Below, in pieces: positions 23,901 through 32,361 of a stretch of DNA of 64,000 nucleotides; the stretch's first letter is position 1, and every line of letters starts with the position of its first letter. This DNA comes from Streptomyces sp. PR69 (GTDB lineage: Bacteria; Actinomycetota; Actinomycetes; Streptomycetales; Streptomycetaceae), in the NCBI RefSeq assembly GCF_026420845.1, contig NZ_JAOWCB010000026.1, positions 1 through 64,000 of the forward strand. The letters run 5' to 3'. The notes below the pieces were generated by a model. It ran no database searches. It was not told where the DNA came from and saw only the letters and a program-made list of their open reading frames with translations. The translations under genes were made by a program, and so were the position numbers.

Positions 23901-25073
23901 ATGTCCGACCGCGCCCCGCAGCCGGTGGAACGTCAGCTGCCCACGGAGGAGTCCAGGGATCTGATCGCCCTGGTACGCGACATCGCCCAGCGGGAGATCG
24001 CTCCCCGGGCGGCTGAGGAGGAGGACGCCGGCCGCTTCCCGCGCGAGATTTTCTCCCTGCTGTCCGAGTCCGGGCTGCTCGGCCTTCCGTACGACTCCGA
24101 GTACGGCGGCGGCGACCAGCCGTACGAGGTCTATCTCCAGGTGCTCGAAGAGCTGGCCGCCGCCCGCCTCACCGTCGGCCTCGGCGTCAGCGTGCACTCC
24201 CTGTCCTGCCACGCCCTGGCCGGATACGGCAGCAAGGAGCAGCAGACCGAGCATCTGCCCGCCATGCTGGGCGGCGGGCTGCTCGGCGCGTACTGCCTCT
24301 CCGAGCCCGCGTCCGGTTCGGACGCCGCCAGCCTGCGCACCAAGGCCGTGCGCGACGGCGACGACTGGGTCATCACCGGCGCCAAGGCGTGGATCACCCA
24401 CGGCGGCGTCGCCGACTTCTACACGGTCATGGCCCGCACCGGCCAGGAGGGCGCCCGCGGCATCACGGCGTTCCTGGTGCCGGGCGACGCGCCGGGTCTG
24501 AGCGCGGGGGCCCCGGAGAAGAAGATGGGCATGAAGGGATCGCCCACCGCCCTGGTCAACTTCGACGGGGTCCGCATCCCCGACACCCGGCGGATCGGCG
24601 AGGAGGGGCAGGGCTTCTCGATCGCCCTCTCCGCCCTTGACTCGGGCCGCCTCGGCATCGCGGCCTGCGCCGTCGGCGTGGCCCAGGCCGCGCTGGACGA
24701 GGCAGTCTCCTACGCCACCGGCAGACAGCAGTTCGGCCGGCCCATCGCGGACTTCCAGGGCCTGCGCTTTATGCTCGCCGACATGGCCACCCGCATCGAG
24801 GCGGGCCGCGCCCTGTATCTGACCGCAGCTAGGCGGCGCGACGCCGGGCTGCCCTTCTCCCAGCAGGCGGCGATGGCCAAGCTGTTCTGCACGGACGCCG
24901 CCATGAGCGTCACCACCGATGCGGTCCAGGTGCTCGGCGGATACGGCTACACACAGGACTTCCCGGTCGAGCGTCTGATGCGCGAGGCCAAAGTGCTGCA
25001 GATCGTCGAGGGCACCAACCAGATTCAGCGCATGGTCATCGCCCGCCATCTGGCCGGGCCGGAGAGCCGCTGA
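23901..25073 (+). CDS. Acyl-CoA dehydrogenase
   Basis: A 390-residue flavoprotein with the three-domain ACAD fold. Signatures are AYCLSEPASGSDAASLRTKA (FAD/substrate), DSGRLGIAACAVGVAQAALD and the C-terminal VLGGYGYTQDFPVERLMREA followed by IVEGTNQIQ with the catalytic-type Glu. It should oxidise an acyl-CoA to the enoyl-CoA, probably in fatty acid or branched-chain amino acid breakdown. The ATG at 23901 has GGAGGAG upstream and gives the standard length; the frame is open far upstream within the peptidase gene. A gap of 208 bases from the peptidase suggests its own promoter. Confidence 0.93.
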   Translation: MSDRAPQPVERQLPTEESRDLIALVRDIAQREIAPRAAEEEDAGRFPREIFSLLSESGLLGLPYDSEYGGGDQPYEVYLQVLEELAAARLTVGLGVSVHSLSCHALAGYGSKEQQTEHLPAMLGGGLLGAYCLSEPASGSDAASLRTKAVRDGDDWVITGAKAWITHGGVADFYTVMARTGQEGARGITAFLVPGDAPGLSAGAPEKKMGMKGSPTALVNFDGVRIPDTRRIGEEGQGFSIALSALDSGRLGIAACAVGVAQAALDEAVSYATGRQQFGRPIADFQGLRFMLADMATRIEAGRALYLTAARRRDAGLPFSQQAAMAKLFCTDAAMSVTTDAVQVLGGYGYTQDFPVERLMREAKVLQIVEGTNQIQRMVIARHLAGPESR

Positions 25074-25278
25074 TCCGCCCGCTCCACCGCGGGGGCGTCG
25101 CAAGCCTGCTCCACTCGGGGTCGCGACGCCCCGGCACGGCCCTGCCCTGGCTCGCCCACAGCCGCAGCAGCTCCGCATAGATGGGCGGATCGGGCGGCCG
25201 CGGATGGACGGCCGGGTGACGAAGCGATTCTTCGGCAGCTGCGCGGTGCGCCGGGGCCGGGGCGGGCGCGGCGCTCAT
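25036..25278 (-). CDS. Small hypothetical protein
   Basis: An 80-residue open frame on the minus strand, starting MSAAPAPAP, with a helical core PPIYAELLRLWASQGRAVPG and RRDPEWSRL. The core resembles small actinobacterial proteins I have seen but cannot name. Its last 38 bases overlap the convergent acyl-CoA dehydrogenase 3' end, and no strong ribosome site is visible, so it may be shorter or not translated. No function assigned. Confidence 0.4.
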   Translation of the reverse strand: MSAAPAPAPAHRAAAEESLRHPAVHPRPPDPPIYAELLRLWASQGRAVPGRRDPEWSRLATPPRWSGRISGSPARPDGGR

Positions 25279-25519
25279 CGGTGTGGCTCTGGTGTGACCG
25301 GTCGCGGAGTACAGCAGGGTCATATCGGGCCAACGCCCGGCATCCGGGGCGGGTTACCGGAGGTGCGAACCGAGTGCCAGTTCGCACTGTACCCGGCATG
25401 GCGGCCGACGTCGCCGCGCGCCGTGGTGCACAGGGGGGCGTCCGGCCTCTGGCGCCCTCAAGATTTCTGACTTACCGTCAGACGCCCCTGCCGCGCCGGA
25501 AGGTCACAGGAGGCCGCCC
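25074..25519. other. Intergenic region before the AttH/CrtC-like gene
   Basis: A 446-base gap on the plus strand. It contains the possible small minus-strand gene (25036-25278), then about 190 bases with no coding signal, and near its end the inverted repeat at 25466-25482. Confidence 0.5.
25466..25482. promoter_or_regulatory. Inverted repeat TCTGAC-N5-GTCAGA upstream of gene at 25520
   Basis: TCTGAC (25466-25471) and GTCAGA (25477-25482) form a perfect 6-base inverted repeat with the AT-rich spacer TTACC, 37 bases before the GTG start. Its size suits a TetR-type repressor site of the kind found before lipid-catabolic genes. No regulator gene is adjacent. Confidence 0.45.
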
Positions 25520-26653
25520 GTGCCCGACGACCGCCCCGTACCCCTGGACGAATACCCGGTCCACCAGGTGCCCCTGTCCATGAAGCATGTGGCCACCGGC
25601 GACCGCAACGCATACGACCGCTGCATCTTCCAGATCTTCGACCACAACGGCCGGGCACTGCTCATCACGGGCCTGGGGGTCTACCCCAACACCGGGGTCA
25701 TCGACGCCTTCGCCACACTGCGCCTCGGCGACCGGCTGCACTGCGTACGGGCCTCCGACGCGCTGGCCGACGACCGGATGAACCTCGCCGTCGGCCCTCT
25801 TCGCATTGCTGTCGACAAGCCGCTGCACCGGCTGAGACTGACCTGCGAGCCGGACCCGGACGACCCGCGGGGCCTCGCGTACGACCTGGTCTGGACGGCG
25901 GACTTCCCGGCGCTGTGGGAACCGCACCACATCCAGCGCCGGGACGGCAGGCTGACGCTCGAAGGCCGGCGCTTCGTCCAGGCGGGCCGATGCGCGGGCG
26001 TCATCTCGGTCGCGGGTGAGGAGCTGACCGTCTCCGAGGGCCGGTGGACCGGCACCCGCGACCGGAGCTGGGGCGTGCGCCCGATCCCCGGAGAGGAGCC
26101 CGGACGCGCCGCGGAGTCGGCGCCCGAGGGCTTCCACTGGATCTGGATGCCCGTCCGCTTCGACGACCGCTTCCTGATGGTCGTCGTTCAGGAGGACGCC
26201 GACGGATACCGCACACTCAACGACGCCGTGCTCGTGCGGGACGGCGGGGTCCGCGATGTACAGCTCGGCTGGCCGCGCGCGGGCATCTCCTACCGCCCGG
26301 GCACCCGCAGCCCCGACCATGCCGTGATCCGGCTGGACGGCCCGGCGGGCGATCCCCTCGACGCCCGCGTCGAGATCCTCGCCTCCTCGCCCCTCGCCGT
26401 GGGGGCCGGGTATCCGCCCGCCGCCGACTGGCAGCACGGCACCTGGCAGGGGCGGGACTGGACCGACCGCCGCAGCTACGACGTCTCCGACCCCTTCGAC
26501 CCCTCCGTGCATCCGATGGCCGCCTACGGCGTCACCGACCACTCCGCCCGGGTCGTCTTCGACGGCCGGACCGGCTACGGCATCTTCGAACACGGCTCGT
26601 TCGGCCGCCATGACCCGAGCGGCTTCACCGGCTATGACTCCGTCGCGCCCTGA
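25520..26653 (+). CDS. AttH/CrtC-like lipocalin-fold protein
   Basis: A 377-residue cytoplasmic protein with no signal peptide or membrane segment. It is rich in beta strands with a conserved RDRSWGVRP stretch (about residues 181-189) followed by FHWIWMPVRFDD, which resembles the AttH/CrtC (hydroxyneurosporene-synthase-like) double lipocalin family. The reaction is unknown here. It begins with GTG preceded by CAGGAGG and is followed 40 bases later by a phosphotransferase gene; this pair recurs in actinobacteria beside lipid genes, consistent with the acyl-CoA dehydrogenase upstream. Identification is by fold-level pattern only. Confidence 0.65.
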   Translation: MPDDRPVPLDEYPVHQVPLSMKHVATGDRNAYDRCIFQIFDHNGRALLITGLGVYPNTGVIDAFATLRLGDRLHCVRASDALADDRMNLAVGPLRIAVDKPLHRLRLTCEPDPDDPRGLAYDLVWTADFPALWEPHHIQRRDGRLTLEGRRFVQAGRCAGVISVAGEELTVSEGRWTGTRDRSWGVRPIPGEEPGRAAESAPEGFHWIWMPVRFDDRFLMVVVQEDADGYRTLNDAVLVRDGGVRDVQLGWPRAGISYRPGTRSPDHAVIRLDGPAGDPLDARVEILASSPLAVGAGYPPAADWQHGTWQGRDWTDRRSYDVSDPFDPSVHPMAAYGVTDHSARVVFDGRTGYGIFEHGSFGRHDPSGFTGYDSVAP

Positions 26654-26693
26654 CACCCCCGTCCCCACGACCTCCCCCCGCGAGGAGCACGCC

Positions 26694-27773
26694 ATGGCCA
26701 CGGCGCCACGTCCCCGCACCACCACCCGCGACCCGGAAGAGCTGGGCCAGAGGCTCACCCGGTGGCTCTCCGCCCGGCTGCCCGGCGCCCGGGTCACCGG
26801 ACTGTCCGCCCCCGAGGCCAACGGCATGTCCAGCGAGACCCTGCTCTTCGACATCGAGCACCCCCGGCCGCCCCTGCGGTCCTGCGCGCTGCGCCTGGCC
26901 GCCGACCCGGACGCGTACACGGTCTTCCCCGTGTACGACATGCGGCGGCAGTACGAGACCATGCGGGACGTCGCCCGCCACACCGATGTGCCTGTGCCGC
27001 GCGTGCTGTGGCTGGAAGAGGACCCGGGACCGCTCGGTGCGCCCTTCTTTGTGATGGAACGCGTCGCCGGGCGTGTCCCGCCGGACGTCATGCCGTACAC
27101 CTACGAGGGCAGTTGGCTGCACGCCGCGTCGGACGCCGAGCGGGCGAGGCTCGAAGAAGGGACGCTCAGCCTCCTCGCCCGGCTGCACGACCAGTTCCCC
27201 GTGGAGCACGCGGCACCCGGAGCGGACAGCGCGCTGCACCGCCATGTCGAGGGCCAACGCGCCTACTACGCCTGGGTCGTGGACGGTCTGCCGCCCTCGC
27301 CGCTGATCGAGTCGGCCTTCGAGTGGCTGGCGGACCACTGGCCGGCGGACCCCGGCCCGTCCGTGCTGAACTGGGGCGACGCCCGCATCGGCAATGTGAT
27401 CTACGACGGCTTTGCACCGGCGGCCGTGCTGGACTGGGAGATGGCGGCATACGCCCCGCGCGAGGTCGACCTCGGCTGGACCGTCTATCTGCACCGCTTC
27501 TTCCAGGACCTGACGGTCGCCTTCGGCCAGCGGGGGCTGCCCGAACTGCTCCGCCGCGACAGGGTCGAGCGCAGATACGCGGAGCTGACCGGTCACACCC
27601 CGCGCGATATGGACTTCTACACCCTCTACGCGGCGCTGCGCCATGCGATCGTCATGCTCAGGGTGGCCTACCGGCAGATCCATTTCGGTGAGATCGAGCC
27701 CCCCGCGAACCCGGACAGCCTGATCCTGCACCATGCGGCTCTCGCCGCGATGGTGCAGGGAGCCTACTGGTGA
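26694..27773 (+). CDS. APH-family phosphotransferase (ACAD10/11 N-terminal-like)
   Basis: A 359-residue protein kinase-like fold of the aminoglycoside phosphotransferase family. It shows the catalytic loop LNWGDARIGNVIYD (with NWGD in place of the usual HGD) and the metal-binding DWEMA. This branch, related to the kinase domain of ACAD10/11, phosphorylates hydroxy fatty acids rather than antibiotics. ATG at 26694 has GAGGAG at 26682. Second gene of a two-gene unit with the AttH/CrtC-like protein and downstream of an acyl-CoA dehydrogenase, which fits a role in 4-hydroxy acid breakdown; inference. Confidence 0.82.
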   Translation: MATAPRPRTTTRDPEELGQRLTRWLSARLPGARVTGLSAPEANGMSSETLLFDIEHPRPPLRSCALRLAADPDAYTVFPVYDMRRQYETMRDVARHTDVPVPRVLWLEEDPGPLGAPFFVMERVAGRVPPDVMPYTYEGSWLHAASDAERARLEEGTLSLLARLHDQFPVEHAAPGADSALHRHVEGQRAYYAWVVDGLPPSPLIESAFEWLADHWPADPGPSVLNWGDARIGNVIYDGFAPAAVLDWEMAAYAPREVDLGWTVYLHRFFQDLTVAFGQRGLPELLRRDRVERRYAELTGHTPRDMDFYTLYAALRHAIVMLRVAYRQIHFGEIEPPANPDSLILHHAALAAMVQGAYW

Positions 27774-27794
27774 CCGGCTGAGCGGGGAGCGCGG

Positions 27795-28241
27795 TCAGGC
27801 CGCGCGGCGCTGCCGCGGCGTCACCGGGGCCTTCAGCGGGCGCGAACCGGGCCCGCCCACATGGGAGAAGGGCTGTGTCCGCCAGTCGAGGCCCTGAGGA
27901 AGCGTCAGCAGCAGGGCCGTGTCCTGCTCCTGGGCCCCGCGCGTGTCGTCCGCGGGATGGGCCTCGGACGCCGCGCGCCCGGTGCCCGCGCACACCGTCA
28001 ACCCGAACGGGTTCCACGGAGTGGGGCACAGCGCATGCTCCGGAAGGGCGTCCTCGTCCGCCAGCAGCGCGATCGGCTGGGCGCAGTCCGGGCAGATCAC
28101 CCGGTACATCTCGTAGGTGTCGTAGGCGTCGGCGTCCGGCTCGCCCTGGTCCAGCTGCTCATGCGGATCGATGCGATCGAGAGGACCGCCCGGATCAACA
28201 GGCTCCGGTTCGGTGCGTCCGGTGTTCTCGGTGCTCTGCAT
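27795..28241 (-). CDS. Conserved hypothetical protein with zinc-ribbon-like cysteines
   Basis: A 148-residue soluble acidic protein. The central part has ICPDCAQPIALLADEDALPE and later HALCPTPWNPFGLTVC, i.e. a CxxC plus two further cysteines that could bind zinc. The ends are disordered. The ATG at 28241 has GGGGGAG 11 bases upstream. It converges with the phosphotransferase gene and is divergent from the second Lrp gene. I do not recognise a function; the conserved-looking cysteine core argues that it is a real gene. Confidence 0.7.
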   Translation of the reverse strand: MQSTENTGRTEPEPVDPGGPLDRIDPHEQLDQGEPDADAYDTYEMYRVICPDCAQPIALLADEDALPEHALCPTPWNPFGLTVCAGTGRAASEAHPADDTRGAQEQDTALLLTLPQGLDWRTQPFSHVGGPGSRPLKAPVTPRQRRAA

Positions 28242-28498
28242 GGAGAATCTCCCCCTCACGTGGGCCGATCGGGCACATGCGGCCTCGGCCACAGCAAGCA
28301 ATTCCCCTCGCGCCAGGCAGGTAACCGTCGGGTCACGATCCACTCGACGGGCGAGCTGTGGCATTCGTCACATGCCTGGCGCAGATGCCGCCGCGCGGGC
28401 GCGTCCGGGCCGGACGGCGGCCCCCGGAGTGCTCCGCGGGCGACCGCCGACGCGTTCCGACTGTGCCGGAACGCGTCCGGGGCAATAGGTTGATCCGC

Positions 28499-28939
28499 AT
28501 GGAGGAGCTGGATCGCCAGATCGTTGAATTGCTCGTCAAGGACGGGCGTATGAGCTACACGGACCTGGGCAAGGCCACCGGCCTGTCCACCTCGGCCGTG
28601 CACCAGCGCGTACGCCGCCTGGAGCAGCGCGGAGTCATCCGCGGCTATGCCGCCGTCGTCGACCCCGAGGCCGTGGGGCTGCCGCTGACCGCGTTCATCT
28701 CGGTCAAACCCTTCGACCCCAGCGCCCCCGACGACATCGCGGACCGGCTGGCCGGCGTCCCCGAGATCGAGGCCTGCCACAGCGTGGCCGGGGACGAGAA
28801 CTACATCCTCAAGGTGAGGGTGTCGACCCCGCACGAGCTGGAGAACCTCCTCACCCGCATCCGCTCGCTCTCCGGCGTCTCCACGCGCACCACGGTCGTG
28901 CTGTCCACGCCGTATGAGGCGCGACCGCCCCGGATTTAG
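28499..28939 (+). CDS. Lrp/AsnC family transcriptional regulator
   Basis: A 146-residue regulator: winged helix (MEELDRQIVELLVKDGRMSY, then LGKATGLSTSAVHQRVRRLE) and RAM domain (residues 65-140). No ribosome site is visible before the ATG at 28499, and a possible -10 (CAATAGGTT, 28483-28491) ends within ten bases of it, so the mRNA may be leaderless. It precedes a YtcJ-type amidohydrolase by 474 bases of repeat DNA. Effector unknown. Confidence 0.9.
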   Translation: MEELDRQIVELLVKDGRMSYTDLGKATGLSTSAVHQRVRRLEQRGVIRGYAAVVDPEAVGLPLTAFISVKPFDPSAPDDIADRLAGVPEIEACHSVAGDENYILKVRVSTPHELENLLTRIRSLSGVSTRTTVVLSTPYEARPPRI

Positions 28940-29413
28940 CGCGGCCGGCCGGGCGGGGCCGCGGTGTCGGGGTTCCCGTAACTGGGGGCTTAAGCCCCCA
29001 GACCCCCCTCCGGGGGGAGGGGCTGCGGGGCTGGCGCGCCCCGCGCCCCCTGGCGGGCGGCAGCTTCGCGCCGCCGCCCCCGGCACGGCCTGAAGGCCGT
29101 GTCCTCCAACTCCCCAGCTACCTCCCCCACCTCCGTCCGGGAGTACCCCCACGGAGGTGCACCCAACAGGCTTGATTTGGCTCCAGCCCCGCCAGCGTTG
29201 GACGCGCGCATTCAGCCCCACCGGTGCTTGGGGGCGAGAGTCAGAAACCCAGCCTCGCCAGCATCGGACGCGCACATTCAGCCTCGCCGGCGATCCGAGG
29301 GGCGAGGGCCAGAATCCAGCCCCGCCGGCGTTTGAGGCGCGGGGTCCGGGGGCGGAGCCCCCGGGAAACGGCCCGCCGCAGGCGGTGGCCCGCCCGATCT
29401 CTAGGCTGGCTCC
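28940..29413. repeat. Repeat-rich intergenic block
   Basis: A 474-base gap built of degenerate repeats. It contains GGGGGCTTAAGCCCCC (28984-28999), a palindrome. Further on are three diverged copies (around 29183, 29246 and 29312) of a unit with AGCCCCGCCAGCGTTGGACG-like sequence, ending in GGGGTCCGGGGGCGGAGCCCC (29341-29361). No gene is visible. The same sequence family occurs near 19.1 kb and 39.3 kb. Confidence 0.65.
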
Positions 29414-31072
29414 ATGACTGCCGAACGTCCCGCCCCCGCCCCCGAGGGCGACCCGCACGCACACCGCACCGTGCTGCTGCGCCGCGGAGAAGTCCACAGC
29501 CCCGCCGACCCCTTCGCCACCGCGATGGTCGTGGAGAAGGGGCATATCGCCTGGGTGGGCTCCGAAGGCGCCGCCGACGCCTTCGCCTCCGGAGCCGACG
29601 AGGTGGTCGACCTCGAAGGGGCCCTGGTCACTCCGGCGTTCACCGACGCACATGTGCACACCACGAGCACCGGTCTTGCGCTGACCGGGCTCGATCTGTC
29701 GGCCGCCCGCAGTCTGAGCGAGGCGCTGGCGCTGCTGCGGGCCCACAGCGCCGCCCACCCCGAGCACCGGGTTCTCCTCGGACACGGCTGGGACGCGTCG
29801 CGCTGGCCCGAGCAGCGGCCGCCTTCCCGCCTGGAACTCGACCAGGCCGCCGGCGGACGGCCGGCGTATCTGCCCCGCGTGGACGTCCACTCGGCGGTCG
29901 TCACGAGCGCGCTGCTCGACCTCGTTCCCGGCGTCGCCGGCCTCGACGGATACCACCCCGACGGCCCGCTCACCCGCGCCGCCCACCACGCCGTGCGGGC
30001 CGCCGCCCACGGCGCGGTCACCCCGGCGCAGCGCGCCGCCGCCCAGCGTGCGGCACTCGCCCGCGCGGCCTCCCTCGGCATCGGCACCGTCCATGAGTGC
30101 GCGGGCCCGGACATCAGCGACGAGGGCGACTTCACCGCGCTGCTGGCTCTCGCGGCGGCGGAGCCCGGCCCGCGCGTCCTCGGCTACTGGGCCGAGGAGG
30201 TCGCATCCGCGAAGGACGCCCAGCGCATTCGCGAGCTGGGCGCGATCGGCGCGGCCGGAGACCTCTTCGTCGACGGCGCCCTCGGCTCGCACACGGCCTG
30301 TCTGCACGAGCCGTACGCCGACGCCCCGCACACCGGCGCCGCGTACCTCGACGCGGCGGCCGTGGCCGCGCATGTGACGGCCTGCACCGAGGCCGGGCTG
30401 CAGGCAGGCTTCCACGCCATCGGCGACGCCGCGCTGAGCGCCGTCGTCGAGGGGGTGCGGGCCGCGTCCCAGCGGCTGGGCCTCGCCCGCGTCCGCGCCG
30501 CGCGGCACCGCGTCGAACACGCGGAGATGCTCACCCCCGAGACCGTCGCCGCCTTCGCGGAGCTCGGCCTCACCGCCTCCGTCCAGCCCGCCTTCGACGC
30601 GGCCTGGGGCGGCGACTGCGGCATGTATGCCCAGCGCCTGGGGGTGGAGCGGGCCCGCACCCTCAACCCGTACGCGGCGCTGCTGCGCGCCGGAGTTCCG
30701 CTCGCCTTCGGCTCCGACAGCCCGGTCACCCCCCTGGACCCCTGGGGAACGGTCCGCGCCGCCGCCTTCCACCACACCCCGGAGCACCGGATCTCCGTGC
30801 GTGCCGCGTTCACCGCCCATACGCGCGGCGGCTGGCGGGCCGTCGGCCGGGACGACGCGGGCGTCCTGGTCCCCGGAGCCCCCGCCGACTACGCCGTCTG
30901 GCACACCGGGGAGCTCGTGGTGCAGGCCCCCGACGACCGTGTGGCCCGCTGGTCGACCGACCCCCGTTCGGGCACCCCGGGGCTGCCCGATCTCAGCCCC
31001 GGCGCCGACCTGCCCGTCTGTCTGCGTACCGTTGTCTTCGGACAAATGGTCTTCGACCGGCTGAATGAGTGA
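29414..31072 (+). CDS. YtcJ-type metal-dependent amidohydrolase
   Basis: A 552-residue amidohydrolase (family 3). It shows the first metal motif DAHVH (TPAFTDAHVHTTSTG), the LFVDGALGSHTA block, HAIGDAAL (metal His), RHRVEHAEM and the closing FGSDSPVTPLDPW with the catalytic Asp. YtcJ relatives hydrolyse N-formyl, N-acyl or cyclic amide substrates; the true substrate is unknown. ATG at 29414 after an 11-base spacer from a GCTGGC region; no strong ribosome site. Downstream of an Lrp regulator. Confidence 0.9.
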   Translation: MTAERPAPAPEGDPHAHRTVLLRRGEVHSPADPFATAMVVEKGHIAWVGSEGAADAFASGADEVVDLEGALVTPAFTDAHVHTTSTGLALTGLDLSAARSLSEALALLRAHSAAHPEHRVLLGHGWDASRWPEQRPPSRLELDQAAGGRPAYLPRVDVHSAVVTSALLDLVPGVAGLDGYHPDGPLTRAAHHAVRAAAHGAVTPAQRAAAQRAALARAASLGIGTVHECAGPDISDEGDFTALLALAAAEPGPRVLGYWAEEVASAKDAQRIRELGAIGAAGDLFVDGALGSHTACLHEPYADAPHTGAAYLDAAAVAAHVTACTEAGLQAGFHAIGDAALSAVVEGVRAASQRLGLARVRAARHRVEHAEMLTPETVAAFAELGLTASVQPAFDAAWGGDCGMYAQRLGVERARTLNPYAALLRAGVPLAFGSDSPVTPLDPWGTVRAAAFHHTPEHRISVRAAFTAHTRGGWRAVGRDDAGVLVPGAPADYAVWHTGELVVQAPDDRVARWSTDPRSGTPGLPDLSPGADLPVCLRTVVFGQMVFDRLNE

Positions 31073-31533
31073 CGTGCGGGCATTTCGCACAGTCGCCGAC
31101 TGCGGGCCCGCGCTCGCCCCGCGACCTGCGGATCTTCGTCGCTGACCTGGTGGCACGGCGCAACACCGCAGGTCGGGGGAGTGTTGACAGCCAGCGCCCA
31201 CCGGCGGGTAGGTTCGGCCGAGTCCACCACGGGACGTCCGGCCGGCAGACCCCCACGCAGTCGTCGAACGCCGCTGGGCCATGGGGCAGCGCACCGCACC
31301 GGGCACTGCCACTGGGAGCCAGGTTCAGCGCCCGCGCCTCGGGGGCGAGGGAAGGTTTCAGCCGGCCGGCAGGTGTGACTCGGGTGGGGCCCGGCGTTCA
31401 GTAGACAACGGCTCTCGGTCGATCCGCAGCCAGCGGGTACCAGGTCGGCCCGAAGGACGCCGGGTCCTGGTCCGCAGCCCGGGCACAGGTGCTCGCTATG
31501 GTTGGTCTCTGCGTACGAAACAAAGGGGCAGCA
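31073..31533 (+). other. Long leader region before ppm1
   Basis: A 461-base gap. A consensus-like promoter sits at 31184-31214, leaving about 310 bases of untranslated leader before the ppm1 start. I find no coding sequence with a convincing start. A second possible -10 (TATGGT, 31497-31502) is just before ppm1. The leader may hold a regulatory structure or a small RNA. Confidence 0.5.
31184..31214 (+). promoter_or_regulatory. Consensus-like sigma-70 (HrdB-type) promoter
   Basis: TTGACA (31184-31189), 19 bases, TAGGTT (31209-31214). The -35 is a perfect consensus hexamer; the spacing is one or two bases long. It is the strongest promoter-like sequence on the plus strand in this window and reads toward ppm1. 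Confidence 0.6.
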
Positions 31534-32325
31534 GTGACAAACGGTGGTGGGGTTCCCGGGGGAGAAGCCCAGGAGAGGCGGTACACGCCGCTCGGCAAGG
31601 CCCTGGTGATCATCCCGACCTACAACGAGGCGGAGAACATCAGGCCGATCGTCGCCCGGGTGCGCGCCGCCGTGCCCGACGCGGACGTCCTCGTCGCCGA
31701 CGACAACAGCCCCGACGGCACCGGCAAGTTCGCCGACGAGCTCTCCGCCGATGACGAGCAGGTGCATGTGCTGCACCGCAAGGGCAAGGAGGGGCTCGGC
31801 GCGGCCTACCTCGCCGGGTTCGAGTGGGGCATCGAGCACGGCTATGACGTGCTGATCGAGATGGACGCGGACGGGTCCCACCAGCCCGAGGAACTGCCCC
31901 GGCTGCTCACCGCCCTCAAGGGGGCGGACCTGGTCCTCGGGTCGCGCTGGGTGCCGGGCGGACGGGTCGTCAACTGGCCCAAGTACCGGGAGTTCCTCTC
32001 CCGCGGCGGCAGCACCTACTCGCGGCTGGTCCTCGGAGTGCCGATCCGGGACGTCACGGGCGGATTCAGGGCCTTCCGCGCCGACACCCTGAAGGGCCTC
32101 GGCCTCGGCGACGTGGCCTCCCAGGGCTACTGCTTCCAGGTCGATCTGGCCCGGCGGGCCGTGGCGGCGGGATTCCACGTCGTGGAGGTCCCGATCACCT
32201 TTGTCGAGCGCGAGCTGGGCGACTCCAAGATGAGCCGGGACATCGTCGTCGAGGCGCTGTGGCGGGTCACCGCGTGGGGTGTGACGGGGCGGGCGAATCG
32301 TCTCCTCGGCCGTGGCAAGGGCTGA
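31534..32325 (+). CDS. ppm1: Polyprenol monophosphomannose synthase
   Basis: A 263-residue GT2 glycosyltransferase of the dolichol-phosphate-mannose synthase type: LVIIPTYNEAENIRPIV, the DDNSPDGTG nucleotide loop, DXD-type EMDADGSHQPEELP, and a C-terminal VPITFVERELGDSKMS. It transfers mannose from GDP-mannose to polyprenyl phosphate at the membrane, feeding O-mannosylation of exported proteins. In S. coelicolor Ppm1 is needed for phage phiC31 infection. No Lnt domain is fused, unlike mycobacterial Ppm1. GTG at 31534 with AAAGGGG upstream; an in-frame ATG at 31489 is less likely. Confidence 0.92.
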   Translation: MTNGGGVPGGEAQERRYTPLGKALVIIPTYNEAENIRPIVARVRAAVPDADVLVADDNSPDGTGKFADELSADDEQVHVLHRKGKEGLGAAYLAGFEWGIEHGYDVLIEMDADGSHQPEELPRLLTALKGADLVLGSRWVPGGRVVNWPKYREFLSRGGSTYSRLVLGVPIRDVTGGFRAFRADTLKGLGLGDVASQGYCFQVDLARRAVAAGFHVVEVPITFVERELGDSKMSRDIVVEALWRVTAWGVTGRANRLLGRGKG

Positions 32326-32341
32326 TCGCCGGTTCGGCCCC

Positions 32342-32360
32342 CTCCCAGGCACACTGGGAG
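32342..32360 (+). promoter_or_regulatory. Hairpin covering the fxsA ribosome site
   Basis: CTCCCAG (32342-32348) and CTGGGAG (32354-32360) form a perfect 7-base stem with a GCACA loop. The right arm contains the only Shine-Dalgarno-like sequence (GGGAG) before the fxsA ATG at 32362, so the stem could mask translation or attenuate readthrough from ppm1. Confidence 0.4.
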
Positions 32361-32361
32361 C

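Noticed and set aside
26694..27773. Antibiotic resistance role for the APH-family protein
   Set aside because: Altered catalytic loop (NWGD), ACAD10/11-like features and lipid-gene context argue against an aminoglycoside kinase.
28984..29361. GC-rich repeats considered as a possible CRISPR-like array
   Set aside because: Units are diverged, irregularly spaced and lack unique spacers of constant length; no cas genes are near.
28256..31312. A 1018-codon minus-strand frame over the Lrp and amidohydrolase genes
   Set aside because: No motif; sense genes on the plus strand are both convincing.
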